DNA from: a bacterium
GTDB taxonomy: Bacteria > Cyanobacteriota > Sericytochromatia > S15B-MN24 > UBA4093
DNA length: 64,000 bases
Direction of reading: 5' to 3'
NCBI GenBank assembly: GCA_017744355.1
Contig: JAGIBK010000001.1
Location: 1-64,000 of the forward strand
Positions 32,701 through 41,094 of this stretch are shown here, one piece after another (positions within the stretch are counted from its first letter, which is position 1; each line of letters begins with the position of its first letter). The notes under the pieces are model-generated. The model made no database searches. It worked only from the letters and a program-made list of their open reading frames with translations, and had not been told where the DNA came from. The position numbers were made by a program, and so were the translations under genes.

Positions 32701-33626
32701 CGGCCGGTGTCCTTGACGATGGCGGCGTAGGTCTTGTCCGCGAGCTCCTTGACGTAGTCGAGGTAGGTCTGACCCTTTGCGAAGTCGGCGCCGCCGGGCA
32801 GCACGACGAGCGTGGCCGGGGCCTTGCTCGCGAGCAGGCTGCCGATGCGGGTCGGGTAGTAGGCCTCTTGCATGATCACGTCCGCGTGGACCTTGCGCAT
32901 GTGGCCGAGGAGCCATGCCACATGGCCGGGATCGGGCGAGATGCCGGGCTTGGGCTCGATGGTGCCGATGGCGATCAGGTTCAGCCAGTCGAGGAAGTAG
33001 ATCCACGAGTTGTGGTAGGTGACCACGTGCCGCTCGATGACCTGGAGATCTGCAAAGCGCTTGCTCTGGCTGCCGGCGAGGGCGTCCGCGCCCGCCTTGA
33101 GGGCGTTGGCGCGGCGCTTGAAGGCCGCCGCGTTCGCCGGATCGAGGCTCGCGAGCTTGTTGGCGATCCCCACGGCCACGCGGCCGCCGTTGCGCGGGTC
33201 CGTCAGGTAGTGAGGGTTGCCGCCCGGGTGGATGTCGCCCATCCCGCGGTCGATCTTCTGCTGGGGGATCTGCTTGAGGGGGACGAGGGTGGAGGCGTCG
33301 AGGTAGCCGTTGCCGCCGGGCTGGATCCGGCCGTTGCGCGAGCCGGTGAGCAGCGTGGGCAGCCAGCCGGTTTCGAGCTCGAGGCCGACGACCACGAGCA
33401 GGTCGGCCTTGTTGAGGGCCAGGGCCAGGTTGGGGCGCGCGTCCACGAAGTGGGCGTCCTGGTTGGGGTTGGCGAGCGAGGTCACCTCGACGTCGTCGCC
33501 GCCGACCTCGCGTGCGATCGCAGCCAGCGTGGGCAGGCTCGTGACCACCTTGACCTTGGCCTCGGCCGCAAGGGGGGTGAGGGCGACGAGGCCGCCGAAG
33601 AGGAGGCCTGTGATCCAGTTACGCAT
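32697..33626 (-). CDS. znuA: Zinc ABC transporter substrate-binding protein (ZnuA family)
   Basis: 309 residues from the ATG at 33626 (AAAGGAG). Signal peptide MRNWITGLLFGGLVALTPLAAEA. Cluster A-I binding-protein fold with metal-ligand His in NQDAHFVDARP and GGNPHYLTDP, the long connecting helix, VTYHNSWIYFLDWLNL and a late acidic ligand region. It lacks the long His-rich loop of many ZnuA proteins; the His-rich lipoproteins downstream may supply that function. It binds Zn(II) in the periplasm for ZnuBC. Starts 16 nt after the outer-membrane gene. Confidence 0.9.
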   Translation of the reverse strand: MRNWITGLLFGGLVALTPLAAEAKVKVVTSLPTLAAIAREVGGDDVEVTSLANPNQDAHFVDARPNLALALNKADLLVVVGLELETGWLPTLLTGSRNGRIQPGGNGYLDASTLVPLKQIPQQKIDRGMGDIHPGGNPHYLTDPRNGGRVAVGIANKLASLDPANAAAFKRRANALKAGADALAGSQSKRFADLQVIERHVVTYHNSWIYFLDWLNLIAIGTIEPKPGISPDPGHVAWLLGHMRKVHADVIMQEAYYPTRIGSLLASKAPATLVVLPGGADFAKGQTYLDYVKELADKTYAAIVKDTGR

Positions 33627-33642
33627 GAAGCGGCTCCTTTGG

Positions 33643-34857
33643 TTAGAAGGCGTGGGCGCCGTGCGCCCCGATGACGGTCTCGAAGGCGAGCATGGCGGCA
33701 TAGGTCGGCTCACTCACCCAGCGGCGCACATCCGCGCTGCCCTGCAGCCGGATCCGCGTGAACTCGCTCGGCCAGTAGGTCAGGTTGGCGCTCGCGCGCT
33801 GGCGGCCCCCGGTCCACTCGGGATCCAAGGGGTCGTTCGCCGTGCCCGTGACCGATTCGTAGCGGGCGGCGACCGCCCAGCTGGGGTCGAACTTCCAGAA
33901 GGCCGAGGCGTAGCCACCCATGTCGCCGAGCACCGCGCCGGGTACCTGGCGGCGACGGGCGAGGGCCTCGCAGGTCAGCCCGATGACGGTGGGATCCCCG
34001 CTCGTGGCGGGCCGGTACTTGAGGTACAGGTCGGTGCCGTAGATGTCGCTACGGTTGGAACGGCCGCTGCTGTTGGGGCCGGTGGCTCCCGACAGGCCCC
34101 ACGAGAGGGACCAGGCGTCGCTCAGGGGGAAGAATTGCTTGATGGCGCCGGTGTACTGGAGATCGAGCGGTCCCTGCACCCCCAGGTCCTGGCCGCCGAA
34201 GAAGGAGCGCGCGGTGGAGGCGCCGCCCGCCTCGGTGGCCGAGCCCACGACCTCCAGGTACCAGGGCAGGGGCGAGAGCCACGAGAGCTCGGTGCCGAGG
34301 CCGCGGTTGCCTTCGCCTCCGAAGAACTTGCCGAGCACCAGGGGCTGGTCGACGAATTCCCAGGCGTGGGGGTGGGTGGGGTTGAGGCGGCCGAAGCGGG
34401 TGAGGAACTGGCCCGCGCGCAGCTGCAGGTCGTGGGGCAGCGCGGTCGTGGTGGCGTAGGCCTCCTCGACTTCGACGCCGTACTGGCTGAAGACCAGGTT
34501 GCCGTCGAAGCGCCAGAAGGGGTCGACGACCGAGCGAACACTCAGCTCCAGCTGCTGGAGGTTGAAGCCGTTCTTGGAAGGGTCGTGCCCGCCGCGCTGG
34601 TCGGGCGTGCGGCTGAAGCCCGCGAGCGATCCGTCCAGGATGAAGCTGAGATCGGGGTTCATGCTCTGGGCGCCCTGGGGGCGGATCGGGGCGGCCTGCG
34701 GGGCGGGAGCGTCGTGGGTCAGGGCGTCCAGGATGTCGGCGACGTCTTGGTCATCGACGGGGGCCTCGGCCGGGGCCTGGGCCAGGGCGGGCGCGGCGGC
34801 GGCCCAAAGCCCGAAGGCCAAGCCGAGCGCCGTCAGCGGGCGTGACTCGAAGTGCAT
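33643..34857 (-). CDS. Outer-membrane beta-barrel protein of the zinc-uptake operon
   Basis: 404 residues with a signal peptide ending PALAQA, an Ala/Pro/Asp-rich periplasmic segment, then barrel strands (LSFILDGSLAGFSRTP, LELSVRSVVDPFWRFDGNLVFSQYG, LGTELSWLSPLPWYLEVVGSATE, SANLTYWPSEFTRIRLQGSADVRRW) and a C-terminal Phe. It contains NPTHPHAWEF and GGHDPSK, possible zinc ligands. It has no TonB box or plug, so it is a porin-like channel rather than a ZnuD-type receptor. Position upstream of znuA suggests the outer-membrane step of zinc entry. Confidence 0.85.
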   Translation of the reverse strand: MHFESRPLTALGLAFGLWAAAAPALAQAPAEAPVDDQDVADILDALTHDAPAPQAAPIRPQGAQSMNPDLSFILDGSLAGFSRTPDQRGGHDPSKNGFNLQQLELSVRSVVDPFWRFDGNLVFSQYGVEVEEAYATTTALPHDLQLRAGQFLTRFGRLNPTHPHAWEFVDQPLVLGKFFGGEGNRGLGTELSWLSPLPWYLEVVGSATEAGGASTARSFFGGQDLGVQGPLDLQYTGAIKQFFPLSDAWSLSWGLSGATGPNSSGRSNRSDIYGTDLYLKYRPATSGDPTVIGLTCEALARRRQVPGAVLGDMGGYASAFWKFDPSWAVAARYESVTGTANDPLDPEWTGGRQRASANLTYWPSEFTRIRLQGSADVRRWVSEPTYAAMLAFETVIGAHGAHAF

Positions 34858-34908
34858 GGGTGTCCTCTTTTCGGGATCGAGCGCGCATGGCGACTCGACC
34901 TTCGACCA

Positions 34909-35289
34909 TCAAGCGTTGAAGGCGAAGAGGACGTGCGGCGGAGCACGGCTGTGGAAGCGCGCAACGAGGACGGCCGGCGGCGCGCGAGCAGGCAGGAGCG
35001 AGCGATCGGCCGAGACGAGATGAGCCGTCGCTGGCTGGGGCTCGACGGTGGGCACGTACGGGGTGTGCGCCTTCCAGTCGCAGAGGACGCAGTGCTCCTC
35101 GGCGCAGGGGGCGGTCTCGGCGATCGTGACCGGGGCCTGCGCGGCGCTGAGGGTCGGATGGCCCGGGGCCTGCGCTACGTGCGAGTGGAACCCCCCGGAA
35201 AGCCCCAGGAGCCAGGCCATGGCCAAGAGAAGGCCTAGCCGGAGGTGGCGCCTGAAGAGGCGTTGGAGGAGGGGGACGTGGTGCAACAT
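34909..35289 (-). CDS. Small membrane-anchored Cys/His protein (DUF2946-like), first gene of the zinc-uptake operon
   Basis: 126 residues from the ATG at 35289; an in-frame ATG at 35304 would add five, but it sits inside the -10 box. No ribosome-binding site is seen, so the mRNA is nearly leaderless. One membrane segment (LRLGLLLAMAWLLGLSGGFHSHVAQ) is followed by CAEEHCVLCDWKAHTPYVP, a C-x4-C-x2-C-x4-H cluster similar to small metal-related proteins found beside copper or zinc genes, then a Pro-rich tail. Role in metal sensing or transfer inferred. Confidence 0.7.
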   Translation of the reverse strand: MLHHVPLLQRLFRRHLRLGLLLAMAWLLGLSGGFHSHVAQAPGHPTLSAAQAPVTIAETAPCAEEHCVLCDWKAHTPYVPTVEPQPATAHLVSADRSLLPARAPPAVLVARFHSRAPPHVLFAFNA

Positions 35290-35296
35290 AGCTGCA
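35282..35296. promoter_or_regulatory. Probable Zur operator 6 (zinc-uptake operon)
   Basis: TGCAACATAGCTGCA fits TGCA-N7-TGCA with a less AT-rich, less symmetrical centre than the others. It lies just downstream of the -10 element at 35305-35300 and over the start codon, a position suited to repression. Confidence 0.5.
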
Positions 35297-35299
35297 TTA

Positions 35300-35328
35300 A
35301 CCATAAGTGAAGGGCCCGCGCTTGTCAA
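35300..35328 (-). promoter_or_regulatory. Promoter embedded in the dps terminator
   Basis: On the minus strand TTGACA (35328-35323), a 17-nt spacer and TATGGT (35305-35300). The -35 hexamer overlaps the loop and the inner part of one arm of the hairpin at 35310-35344. It should drive the zinc-uptake operon starting at 35289, giving a very short leader. Confidence 0.6.
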
Positions 35329-35344
35329 ACAAGCGCGGGCCCTT
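35310..35344 (-). terminator. dps terminator, 16-bp perfect arms
   Basis: AAGGGCCCGCGCTTGT (35310-35325) and its exact complement (35329-35344) around CAA, 12 nt beyond the dps stop, followed on the minus strand by CACTTAT. Confidence 0.8.
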
Positions 35345-35355
35345 GCTCTTGGGTG

Positions 35356-35832
35356 TCAGGCCTTCTGGGATCGCAGCATCCAGTGGTGTTTCTCGAGGGT
35401 CTCGAGGCTCTTGATGAACAGGTCGTGGGTGACCGGGTCCTGCGCTTCGATTTTTTCGAGGCGTTCGCGCTGCCGCTGGATGACGGTGCCCATGCGATCG
35501 CACATCAGCTCGATCGCTTGCGCGTCGGGGATCCGGCCCGGCGGCAGGGGATCCAGCCGGCTGTGGCTCGCGACCGTCTTGGCGAGCCCGTCGGGGCTCA
35601 CGCCGAGGGTCACGCAGCGCTCGGCCATCTCGTCCGAGAGCAGCCGGAACGCATCGACCAGGGTGTCGAGCTGCTGGTGCAGCGAGAGGAAGTTGGGGCC
35701 GAACACGTTCCAGTGGGCTTGCTTGCCCAAGAGCGACAGGTCGATCATCTCGACCAGCGAGCTCTGGAGCTCGACGGCCACCCCCTGGATGGCCTGCTCC
35801 TTGAGGGGGGATTTGATCTGCGCCACGCTCAC
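35356..35832 (-). CDS. dps: Dps-family ferritin-like DNA-protection protein
   Basis: 158 residues, usual Dps length. The ferroxidase-region signature LLGKQAHWNVFGPNFLSLHQQLD is clear, with downstream DEMAERCVTLG and EKHHWMLRSQKA in the last helix. Dodecameric Dps oxidises Fe(II) with peroxide, stores the iron and coats DNA in stress. Single gene with its own terminator; GGAGGGTGAGC precedes the ATG. It neighbours the zinc operon but has no Zur-type site. Confidence 0.93.
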   Translation of the reverse strand: MSVAQIKSPLKEQAIQGVAVELQSSLVEMIDLSLLGKQAHWNVFGPNFLSLHQQLDTLVDAFRLLSDEMAERCVTLGVSPDGLAKTVASHSRLDPLPPGRIPDAQAIELMCDRMGTVIQRQRERLEKIEAQDPVTHDLFIKSLETLEKHHWMLRSQKA

Positions 35833-35940
35833 CCTCCTTTCAAACCGAGGGGGATCCTAGCCCTGCTTCGGGACCCCGGGCTTCGGCGAAAGTGACCGAG
35901 ATCGACGCACGATCCGCCCTCTGTCCCTTAGAATGAGGGA

Positions 35941-37197
35941 ATGCCCTTATCCAACGACGTTCTGGCCCTGCTGCGCACCCCCAAGTTCTGGCGTTTCCAG
36001 CTGGGGTCGATCGCTGCCTCTTTCGCCCAGGCCATGTTCGGCACCGCCATCGGCTGGGATCTCTACGAGCGGACCCATAGCGCCTTCTTGCTCGGTCTGG
36101 TCGGCCTCGTGCAGTTCATCCCGGTCGTGCTGCTCGCCTTGCCCGCCGGGCAGGTGGTCGATCGCTACGACCGCAGCCGCGTCCTGATGGGGGCGATCGC
36201 CCTCCACGTCGTGGGCGTGCTGGGCCTGGTGGCGGCGACGCACCTCGGCGCACCGCTTCCCGTCTTCTACGCGTGCCTCTTCTTGAGCGGGGTGGCCCAG
36301 GCCTTCTCGGGCCCCGCCCGCGCCGCCATCTTGCCCAGGCTCGTGCCCAAGGAGCTGCTCGCGCGGGCCGTCACCTGGAACACGACCGCCTGGCAGCTCA
36401 CCTACTTGATCGGCCCGGCGCTCGCGGGCCTCTTCATCGGGGCGACGCGGCGGGCCGACACCATCTACCTCTTCGACGCGGTTGCTTGTATCTTCTTCCT
36501 CCTGATGCTCGCGGGCCTCAAGGCCCCGCCGCTCCAGTCGAACAAGCAGGCACCGACCTGGACCGATGCCCTGGTGGGCTTGAAGTTCGTCATGCGGACC
36601 GAGCTGATGCTCGGGGCCATCACCCTCGACATGTTCGCGGTGCTGCTGGGCGGGGCCGTGGTGCTGTTGCCGGTCTTCGCCAAGGACGTGCTCGCGGTCG
36701 GCCCTCAGGGCTTGGGCTGGCTGATCGCGGCCCCCTCGCTCGGGGCGGCCCTTACGAGCATCGTCCTCTCGGCGCTGCCGCCCATCCGGCGCAACGGGCC
36801 GGTCCTGCTCTGGGGGGTGGCGGGCTTCGGTCTCGCCACGGTGGGCTTCGCCCTGGCGCGGGACCCGCTGCTCGCCTGGACCATGCTCTTTTTGACCGGG
36901 GTCTGCGACACGCTGAGCGTGGTCATCCGGGTCAACCTCGCCACCATCCTGACCCCCGACGAGATGCGGGGCCGGGTCGAGGCGGTCCATCGCATCTTCA
37001 TCGGCACCTCCAACGAGCTGGGCGGCTTCGAGTCGGGGGTGACGGCCGCATGGTGGGGGCCGGTGCGTTCGGTTCTCTTCGGAGGGATCGGGACGCTGTT
37101 GGTCGTGGGCATGGTCGCGTGGCGATCGCCCGCGCTGCGCCGGCTCGGCGTCATCAAGGCCGAGGAGGCGCCTCACGCTGCCTCTGTTTCGTCGTGA
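35941..37197 (+). CDS. MFS transporter (EntS-like exporter family)
   Basis: 418 residues with about twelve membrane spans. MFS features: LGLVGLVQFIPVVLLALPAGQVVDRYDRSRVLMG (motif A with DRYDR), FYACLFLSGVAQAFSGPARAAILPRLVP, and PDEMRGRVEAVHRIF, typical of the enterobactin-exporter/macrolide-efflux subgroup. Substrate unknown; a siderophore or drug is possible. It begins 108 nt from divergent dps and is followed 13 nt later by the YjbR-like gene. Confidence 0.88.
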   Translation: MPLSNDVLALLRTPKFWRFQLGSIAASFAQAMFGTAIGWDLYERTHSAFLLGLVGLVQFIPVVLLALPAGQVVDRYDRSRVLMGAIALHVVGVLGLVAATHLGAPLPVFYACLFLSGVAQAFSGPARAAILPRLVPKELLARAVTWNTTAWQLTYLIGPALAGLFIGATRRADTIYLFDAVACIFFLLMLAGLKAPPLQSNKQAPTWTDALVGLKFVMRTELMLGAITLDMFAVLLGGAVVLLPVFAKDVLAVGPQGLGWLIAAPSLGAALTSIVLSALPPIRRNGPVLLWGVAGFGLATVGFALARDPLLAWTMLFLTGVCDTLSVVIRVNLATILTPDEMRGRVEAVHRIFIGTSNELGGFESGVTAAWWGPVRSVLFGGIGTLLVVGMVAWRSPALRRLGVIKAEEAPHAASVSS

Positions 37198-37210
37198 AAG
37201 GACGGGACGA

Positions 37211-37564
37211 ATGAAGGGAATGAGCGTGCCGCAGGACTTCCTGGCGGCGATTCGCACCATCTGCCTGGCGCTACCCGAGGCCGAAGCGTACGTCATGCAC
37301 GATCACCCGGCCTTTAGGGTGGGCAAGAAGCCGTTCGTCATCATGGGCGAGGACGACTTCAGCCTCAAGGTGCCGATCCTGGACCAGCCGCTGTACCTGG
37401 AGGATCCGCGCTTCACCTTGACCCACTACATCGGCCGCCACGGCTGGGTCACCATGAAGCCTGGTAGCCAGGCGGACTGGGACGAGATTCCGCGCCTGAT
37501 CGGCATCAGCTACCGGCAGGCGGCCCCCAAGCGCCTGCTGAAGACGCTCGGGGAATCGCGCTAG
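37211..37564 (+). CDS. MmcQ/YjbR-family protein
   Basis: 117 residues: LAAIRTICLALPEAEAYVMHDHPAFRVGKKPFVIMGEDD, then LYLEDPRFTLTHYIGRHGWVTMKP and WDEIPRLIGISYRQAAPKRLLKTL. This is the CyaY-like YjbR fold, thought to bind DNA or be a small regulator; the function is not established. It follows the MFS gene by 13 nt and its stop overlaps that of the convergent DUF5069 gene by 4 nt. Confidence 0.88.
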   Translation: MKGMSVPQDFLAAIRTICLALPEAEAYVMHDHPAFRVGKKPFVIMGEDDFSLKVPILDQPLYLEDPRFTLTHYIGRHGWVTMKPGSQADWDEIPRLIGISYRQAAPKRLLKTLGESR

Positions 37565-38019
37565 GCCAGTGGGATGGGGTGGCCTTCCTCGATGCAGAGG
37601 GCCTTGGCCATGGAGTCGATCTCGCTGGTGTTGAGGCTGGGGCGCTCTTTCTTGGCCTTGGTGACGATCTGCCGGATGAGCAGCCCGAGCACGAACCGCA
37701 TGAAGAGGTTGCTCGCCGGGAGGAAGAGCTCATCGCGATAGGCCTTGGCCTCGGCGGCGGTGCGCTTGGTGGTCTGCTTCACGTAGTCGGCGATTTCCGC
37801 GTCGCTCATGCCGCTCTTGATGAGGTCGCCGAGCGCCTGGGCGTCGAGGCCGAAGTACGCGAGGAACTTCTTGTCGCCGGGGCAGGGGTAGGGCGTGTAG
37901 TCGCCGTGGGTGCCGGCATAGAAGGCGCGGGCCTTGTCGATCAGGCGGGGAAGCCAGGCGTAGCCCTCGAGGGTGTCGAAGGGGCTGCGAGGGACTTGCG
38001 TCTTCAGGTCGAGGGCCAT
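37561..38019 (-). CDS. DUF5069 protein
   Basis: 152 residues from the ATG at 38019 (AGGACCCC upstream); longer upstream frames are not supported. Conserved blocks: LDLKTQVPRSPFDTLEGYAWLPRLIDKARAF, GDYTPYPCPGDKKFLAYFGLD and GMSDAEIADYVKQT. DUF5069 proteins occur in several phyla without a known role. The C-terminus (IEEGHPIPLA) extends a little beyond the domain. Confidence 0.85.
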   Translation of the reverse strand: MALDLKTQVPRSPFDTLEGYAWLPRLIDKARAFYAGTHGDYTPYPCPGDKKFLAYFGLDAQALGDLIKSGMSDAEIADYVKQTTKRTAAEAKAYRDELFLPASNLFMRFVLGLLIRQIVTKAKKERPSLNTSEIDSMAKALCIEEGHPIPLA

Positions 38020-38170
38020 TTGGGGTCCTGTTCTCGTGAGGGGCGGCTTTGCGTCCCTCATCCTAGCGGCTCGCGTGCTCCCCTGTCGAGGTGCGAGGAC
38101 GAGCCAACTTCCTCGCTTCACGGTATAACCATTCTTGTCTCCGGCTTCCTTCACCAAAGGCTGTGCATCC

Positions 38171-39601
38171 ATGACCACTTCCCGCCTCCTTCCCGCTCTG
38201 CTTGCCGCCATGCTCGGTGTTTCGGCCTCGCCGGCCCTCGCGCAGCAGGCCGCCACGCCGCCCGCAGCCTCCTGGCTCAAGATGAGCGACGCGGAGCGCC
38301 GCGCGGCCGATGAGCTGGCTCAGGCCTACATGCGCTTCTTGAAGGCGGCCAAGATCCCGCTCCACCGGACCCAGTACCTGACGACCGAGCTCGCCAAGAC
38401 CGGCTTCAAGCCCTTCGGGCCGTCTTCCGCCTGGCAGCCCGGGGCCAAGTACTACCTGGTCAACCGCGATCGCGCCCTGATGGCCGTGGTGGTCGGCAAG
38501 AAGCCCCTCAAGGCGGGGGTGCGCTTGATCGGCGCCCACCTGGACTCGCCGCGCCTGGATCTGCGCCTCAAGCCCCTCAAGACGGTCGAGGGCTTCGGCA
38601 TGCTCAAGACCCAGCCCTACGGCGGCATCAAGCGCTACCAGTGGTCCAACCTGCCGCTGGCGCTCGTCGGTCAGGTGGCGCGCAAGGACGGTAAGCTGGT
38701 GGACGTCTCCATCGGGATGCAGCCCAACGATCCGGTCTTCATCCTGCCGGATCTGGCCCCGCACGTGGACAAGGAGTTCCGCGGCCGCAGCGTCGAGGAC
38801 GTCTTCAAGGGCGAGGAGCTGAGCACCATCGCGGCTTCGGTGCCGGACGGCAGCGGCGATCTCAAGAAGGCCGTCATGGGCGAGCTGAACAAGCGCTACG
38901 GCCTGGACGAGGAGGACTTCATCTCCTCGGAGCTCGCCCTGGTACCTGCCCAGGAACCGCGCGAGGTGGGCCTCGACCGCATGCTGATCGGCTCTTACGG
39001 TCAGGACGACGGGCTGTGCTCGTTCGTCGGGATCAACGCCCTCCAGCAGCTGAAGGGCACGCCCGAGTACACCTCGATCGTCTACCTGGTGGACCACGAG
39101 GAGGTCGGCAACATCAACACCACCGGCGTGCGCAGTCGCTTCTTCGTCTCGGCGCTCGAACGCTTCGCGAACCGAGAGCTTGGGCGCGAGGCGTCCAGCG
39201 AGTACATCTCGACCCTGCTCGAGAACTCCGAGGCCATCTCGGCGGACGTGTCGCAGGCCATCAACCCCAACTTCCCCGGGACCGAGGACCCTCACAACAC
39301 CGCGCGCCTGGGCCAGGGCTTCACCGTCAAGACTATGAAGCCCGGCTTCGACGCGACCCCGGCCTTCCGTGGCCGTCTGCGCCGGATGCTCGCCGACCAG
39401 CGCATTTCCTGGCAGACCTACGCCTACAAGGTCGACGGCGGGGGCGGGGCCACCATCGGCGCCCAGCTCCAGGAGCTGAACATGGACGTGGTGGACGTGG
39501 GAGCGCCCTTGCTCGCCATGCACGGCACCTTCGAGCTCTCCTCGAAGGCGGATCTCCACGCTCTCAACCGCTTCTTCGACGCCTACTTCAGCGCACCCTA
39601 G
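38171..39601 (+). CDS. Secreted M18-family (aspartyl aminopeptidase-like) metallopeptidase
   Basis: 476 residues from the ATG at 38171. M18 landmarks: LIGAHLDSPRLDLRLKP (zinc His and Asp), IGSYGQDDGLCSFVG, LVDHEEVGN (catalytic/zinc Glu pair), ISADVSQAINPNFPG (zinc Asp; the usual D-x-A-H-A is changed to DVSQA) and LLAMHGTFELSS (zinc His). These dinuclear zinc enzymes remove N-terminal residues and are normally cytosolic dodecamers. This one has a clear signal peptide (LLPALLAAMLGVSASPALA), so it should act in the periplasm or outside. Stands alone; divergent from the DUF5069 gene. Confidence 0.85.
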   Translation: MTTSRLLPALLAAMLGVSASPALAQQAATPPAASWLKMSDAERRAADELAQAYMRFLKAAKIPLHRTQYLTTELAKTGFKPFGPSSAWQPGAKYYLVNRDRALMAVVVGKKPLKAGVRLIGAHLDSPRLDLRLKPLKTVEGFGMLKTQPYGGIKRYQWSNLPLALVGQVARKDGKLVDVSIGMQPNDPVFILPDLAPHVDKEFRGRSVEDVFKGEELSTIAASVPDGSGDLKKAVMGELNKRYGLDEEDFISSELALVPAQEPREVGLDRMLIGSYGQDDGLCSFVGINALQQLKGTPEYTSIVYLVDHEEVGNINTTGVRSRFFVSALERFANRELGREASSEYISTLLENSEAISADVSQAINPNFPGTEDPHNTARLGQGFTVKTMKPGFDATPAFRGRLRRMLADQRISWQTYAYKVDGGGGATIGAQLQELNMDVVDVGAPLLAMHGTFELSSKADLHALNRFFDAYFSAP

Positions 39602-39693
39602 CCGAAAAATTCCGCTTAAGCCTTGTTCCAGGCGAGGCTGAGCCCTATATTTCCCCCGAAAGCCGCTGACGAGACGGCGTCAAAGGAGGGGGC

Positions 39694-40443
39694 ATGCGAA
39701 AATACTGGGCGGAGTTGCTCGGGACGTTCGTCCTGGTCTTCGGAGGCGTTGGGACGGCCGTCCTGGCCGGCAGCAAGGTTGGGTTTCTCGGCGTAGCATT
39801 GGCCTTCGGCCTGTCGCTGCTTGCGATGGTGTACGTGGTGGGCCCCATTTCGGGGTGTCACGTCAATCCGGCCGTGACCTTCGGCATGTACCTGAGCCGC
39901 AAGATCGGGGGAAGGGACGCCCTCGCCTACGCGGGTGCCCAGATCGTCGGGGCGATCCTCGGCGCGGGCCTCGTCTACCTCATCGCGCGGGGCGTGCCGG
40001 GCGGCTACAGCGCCGCGGTGTCGGGCCTCGCGGCGAACGGCTACGGGGCGCACTCCCCCGGTGGGTACGACTTGCTCTCGGCGTTTTGCGCCGAGGTCGT
40101 CCTGACCTTCTTCCTGGTCGTGACGGTGCTCGGGGCCACGGACGTCAAGACGCCGCCGGGCTTCGCGGGCATCCCCATCGGGCTCGTGCTCACGCTCATC
40201 CACCTGATCGGGATCCCGGTGACCAACACCTCGGTCAACCCGGCGCGCAGCATCGGGCCCGCGCTCTTCGTCGGAGGCTGGGCCCTGAGCCAGTTGTGGC
40301 TGTTCATCGTGGCGCCGCTCGTCGGGGCGGCGATCGCAGTGGCGGTGTACCAGGGGATCCGCTCGTCGCTCTTCGTCATCTCCACCCGCGAGGCCGAGAC
40401 CGCGGGCGAGCGCGAGCGCCTCGCCGCCAAGCCCCGTCGATAG
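39694..40443 (+). CDS. aqpZ: Aquaporin (AqpZ-like)
   Basis: 249 residues with six spans and two half-spans. Both NPA motifs are present: ISGCHVNPAVTFGMYLS and TNTSVNPARSIGPALF. The water-type selectivity filter is suggested by the Arg of NPAR and the His in LTLIHLIGIPVTN. It conducts water across the inner membrane. Single gene; AAAGGAGGGGGC precedes the ATG. Convergent with uspA, with a hairpin between. Confidence 0.95.
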   Translation: MRKYWAELLGTFVLVFGGVGTAVLAGSKVGFLGVALAFGLSLLAMVYVVGPISGCHVNPAVTFGMYLSRKIGGRDALAYAGAQIVGAILGAGLVYLIARGVPGGYSAAVSGLAANGYGAHSPGGYDLLSAFCAEVVLTFFLVVTVLGATDVKTPPGFAGIPIGLVLTLIHLIGIPVTNTSVNPARSIGPALFVGGWALSQLWLFIVAPLVGAAIAVAVYQGIRSSLFVISTREAETAGERERLAAKPRR

Positions 40444-40452
40444 CAGCGCGAA

Positions 40453-40485
40453 ACGCCCCGCAGCCCAAGTCGGGCCACGGGGCGT
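40453..40485. terminator. Bidirectional hairpin between aqpZ and uspA
   Basis: ACGCCCCG (40453-40460)/CGGGGCGT (40478-40485) with a 17-nt loop, in the gap between the two convergent stops. Confidence 0.6.
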
Positions 40486-40502
40486 CAGAGGACAGAGAGG
40501 GG

Positions 40503-40985
40503 CTAGGCCGGGTCGGCGGCGGTGAGCGCGGAAGGCTCGATCGTTGCGCCGCTCAGGGCTCCCTTGGTGACCAGCACCGAGCAGGTGGAGTGGGTGACCA
40601 CCGCGCTGGAAACGCTGCCGAGCAGGAAGCGCTGGAGGCCCGTCCGGCCGTGAGAGCCGACGATGATCAGGTCGGCATGAAGCTTCTCGGCTTCAGCGAG
40701 GATCATATCGGCCGGCGCCCCGATCCGGTGGACCGTGCGGGCGTCGATCCCCTTCTCCTTCAAGAAGGCGGCCGCCTTGGCGAGCAGGGCCTCGGCATCT
40801 TCTTTGCTGGGCAGTTCGTAGATCGCCTCGGGCGCGTAGCCCAGACCGCCGAAGGTGGCGAAGTTGACGAGGGTCGAGACGGTCAGGACGGTGACTTCGG
40901 CGGCGTTGGCGCTGGCGAACTGCGCGGCGCGCTCCAGGGCGAGCTGGGAGTGGCGCGAGTCATCGGTAGCAACGAGAATTTTCAT
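40503..40985 (-). CDS. Universal stress protein, UspA family
   Basis: 160 residues from the ATG at 40985 (GAAGGAGGTCG). Starts MKILVATDDSRHSQLALERAAQFA and contains the ATP-binding loop IVGSHGRTGLQRFLLGSVSSAVVTHSTCSVLVTK (G-2x-G-9x-G-S/T type). It is likely a nucleotide-binding stress protein of the cytosol. It has its own promoter and a hairpin terminator shared with aqpZ. Confidence 0.92.
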   Translation of the reverse strand: MKILVATDDSRHSQLALERAAQFASANAAEVTVLTVSTLVNFATFGGLGYAPEAIYELPSKEDAEALLAKAAAFLKEKGIDARTVHRIGAPADMILAEAEKLHADLIIVGSHGRTGLQRFLLGSVSSAVVTHSTCSVLVTKGALSGATIEPSALTAADPA

Positions 40986-41094
40986 GACGACCTCCTTCGG
41001 AACGGACGGGATCATTGTCCCGGATCCGCCTGCGCCGGACGTCCGAATAAACTACGCGTGATGCGCTAAGATGGACAGAAGGAGGCTTTTGACC

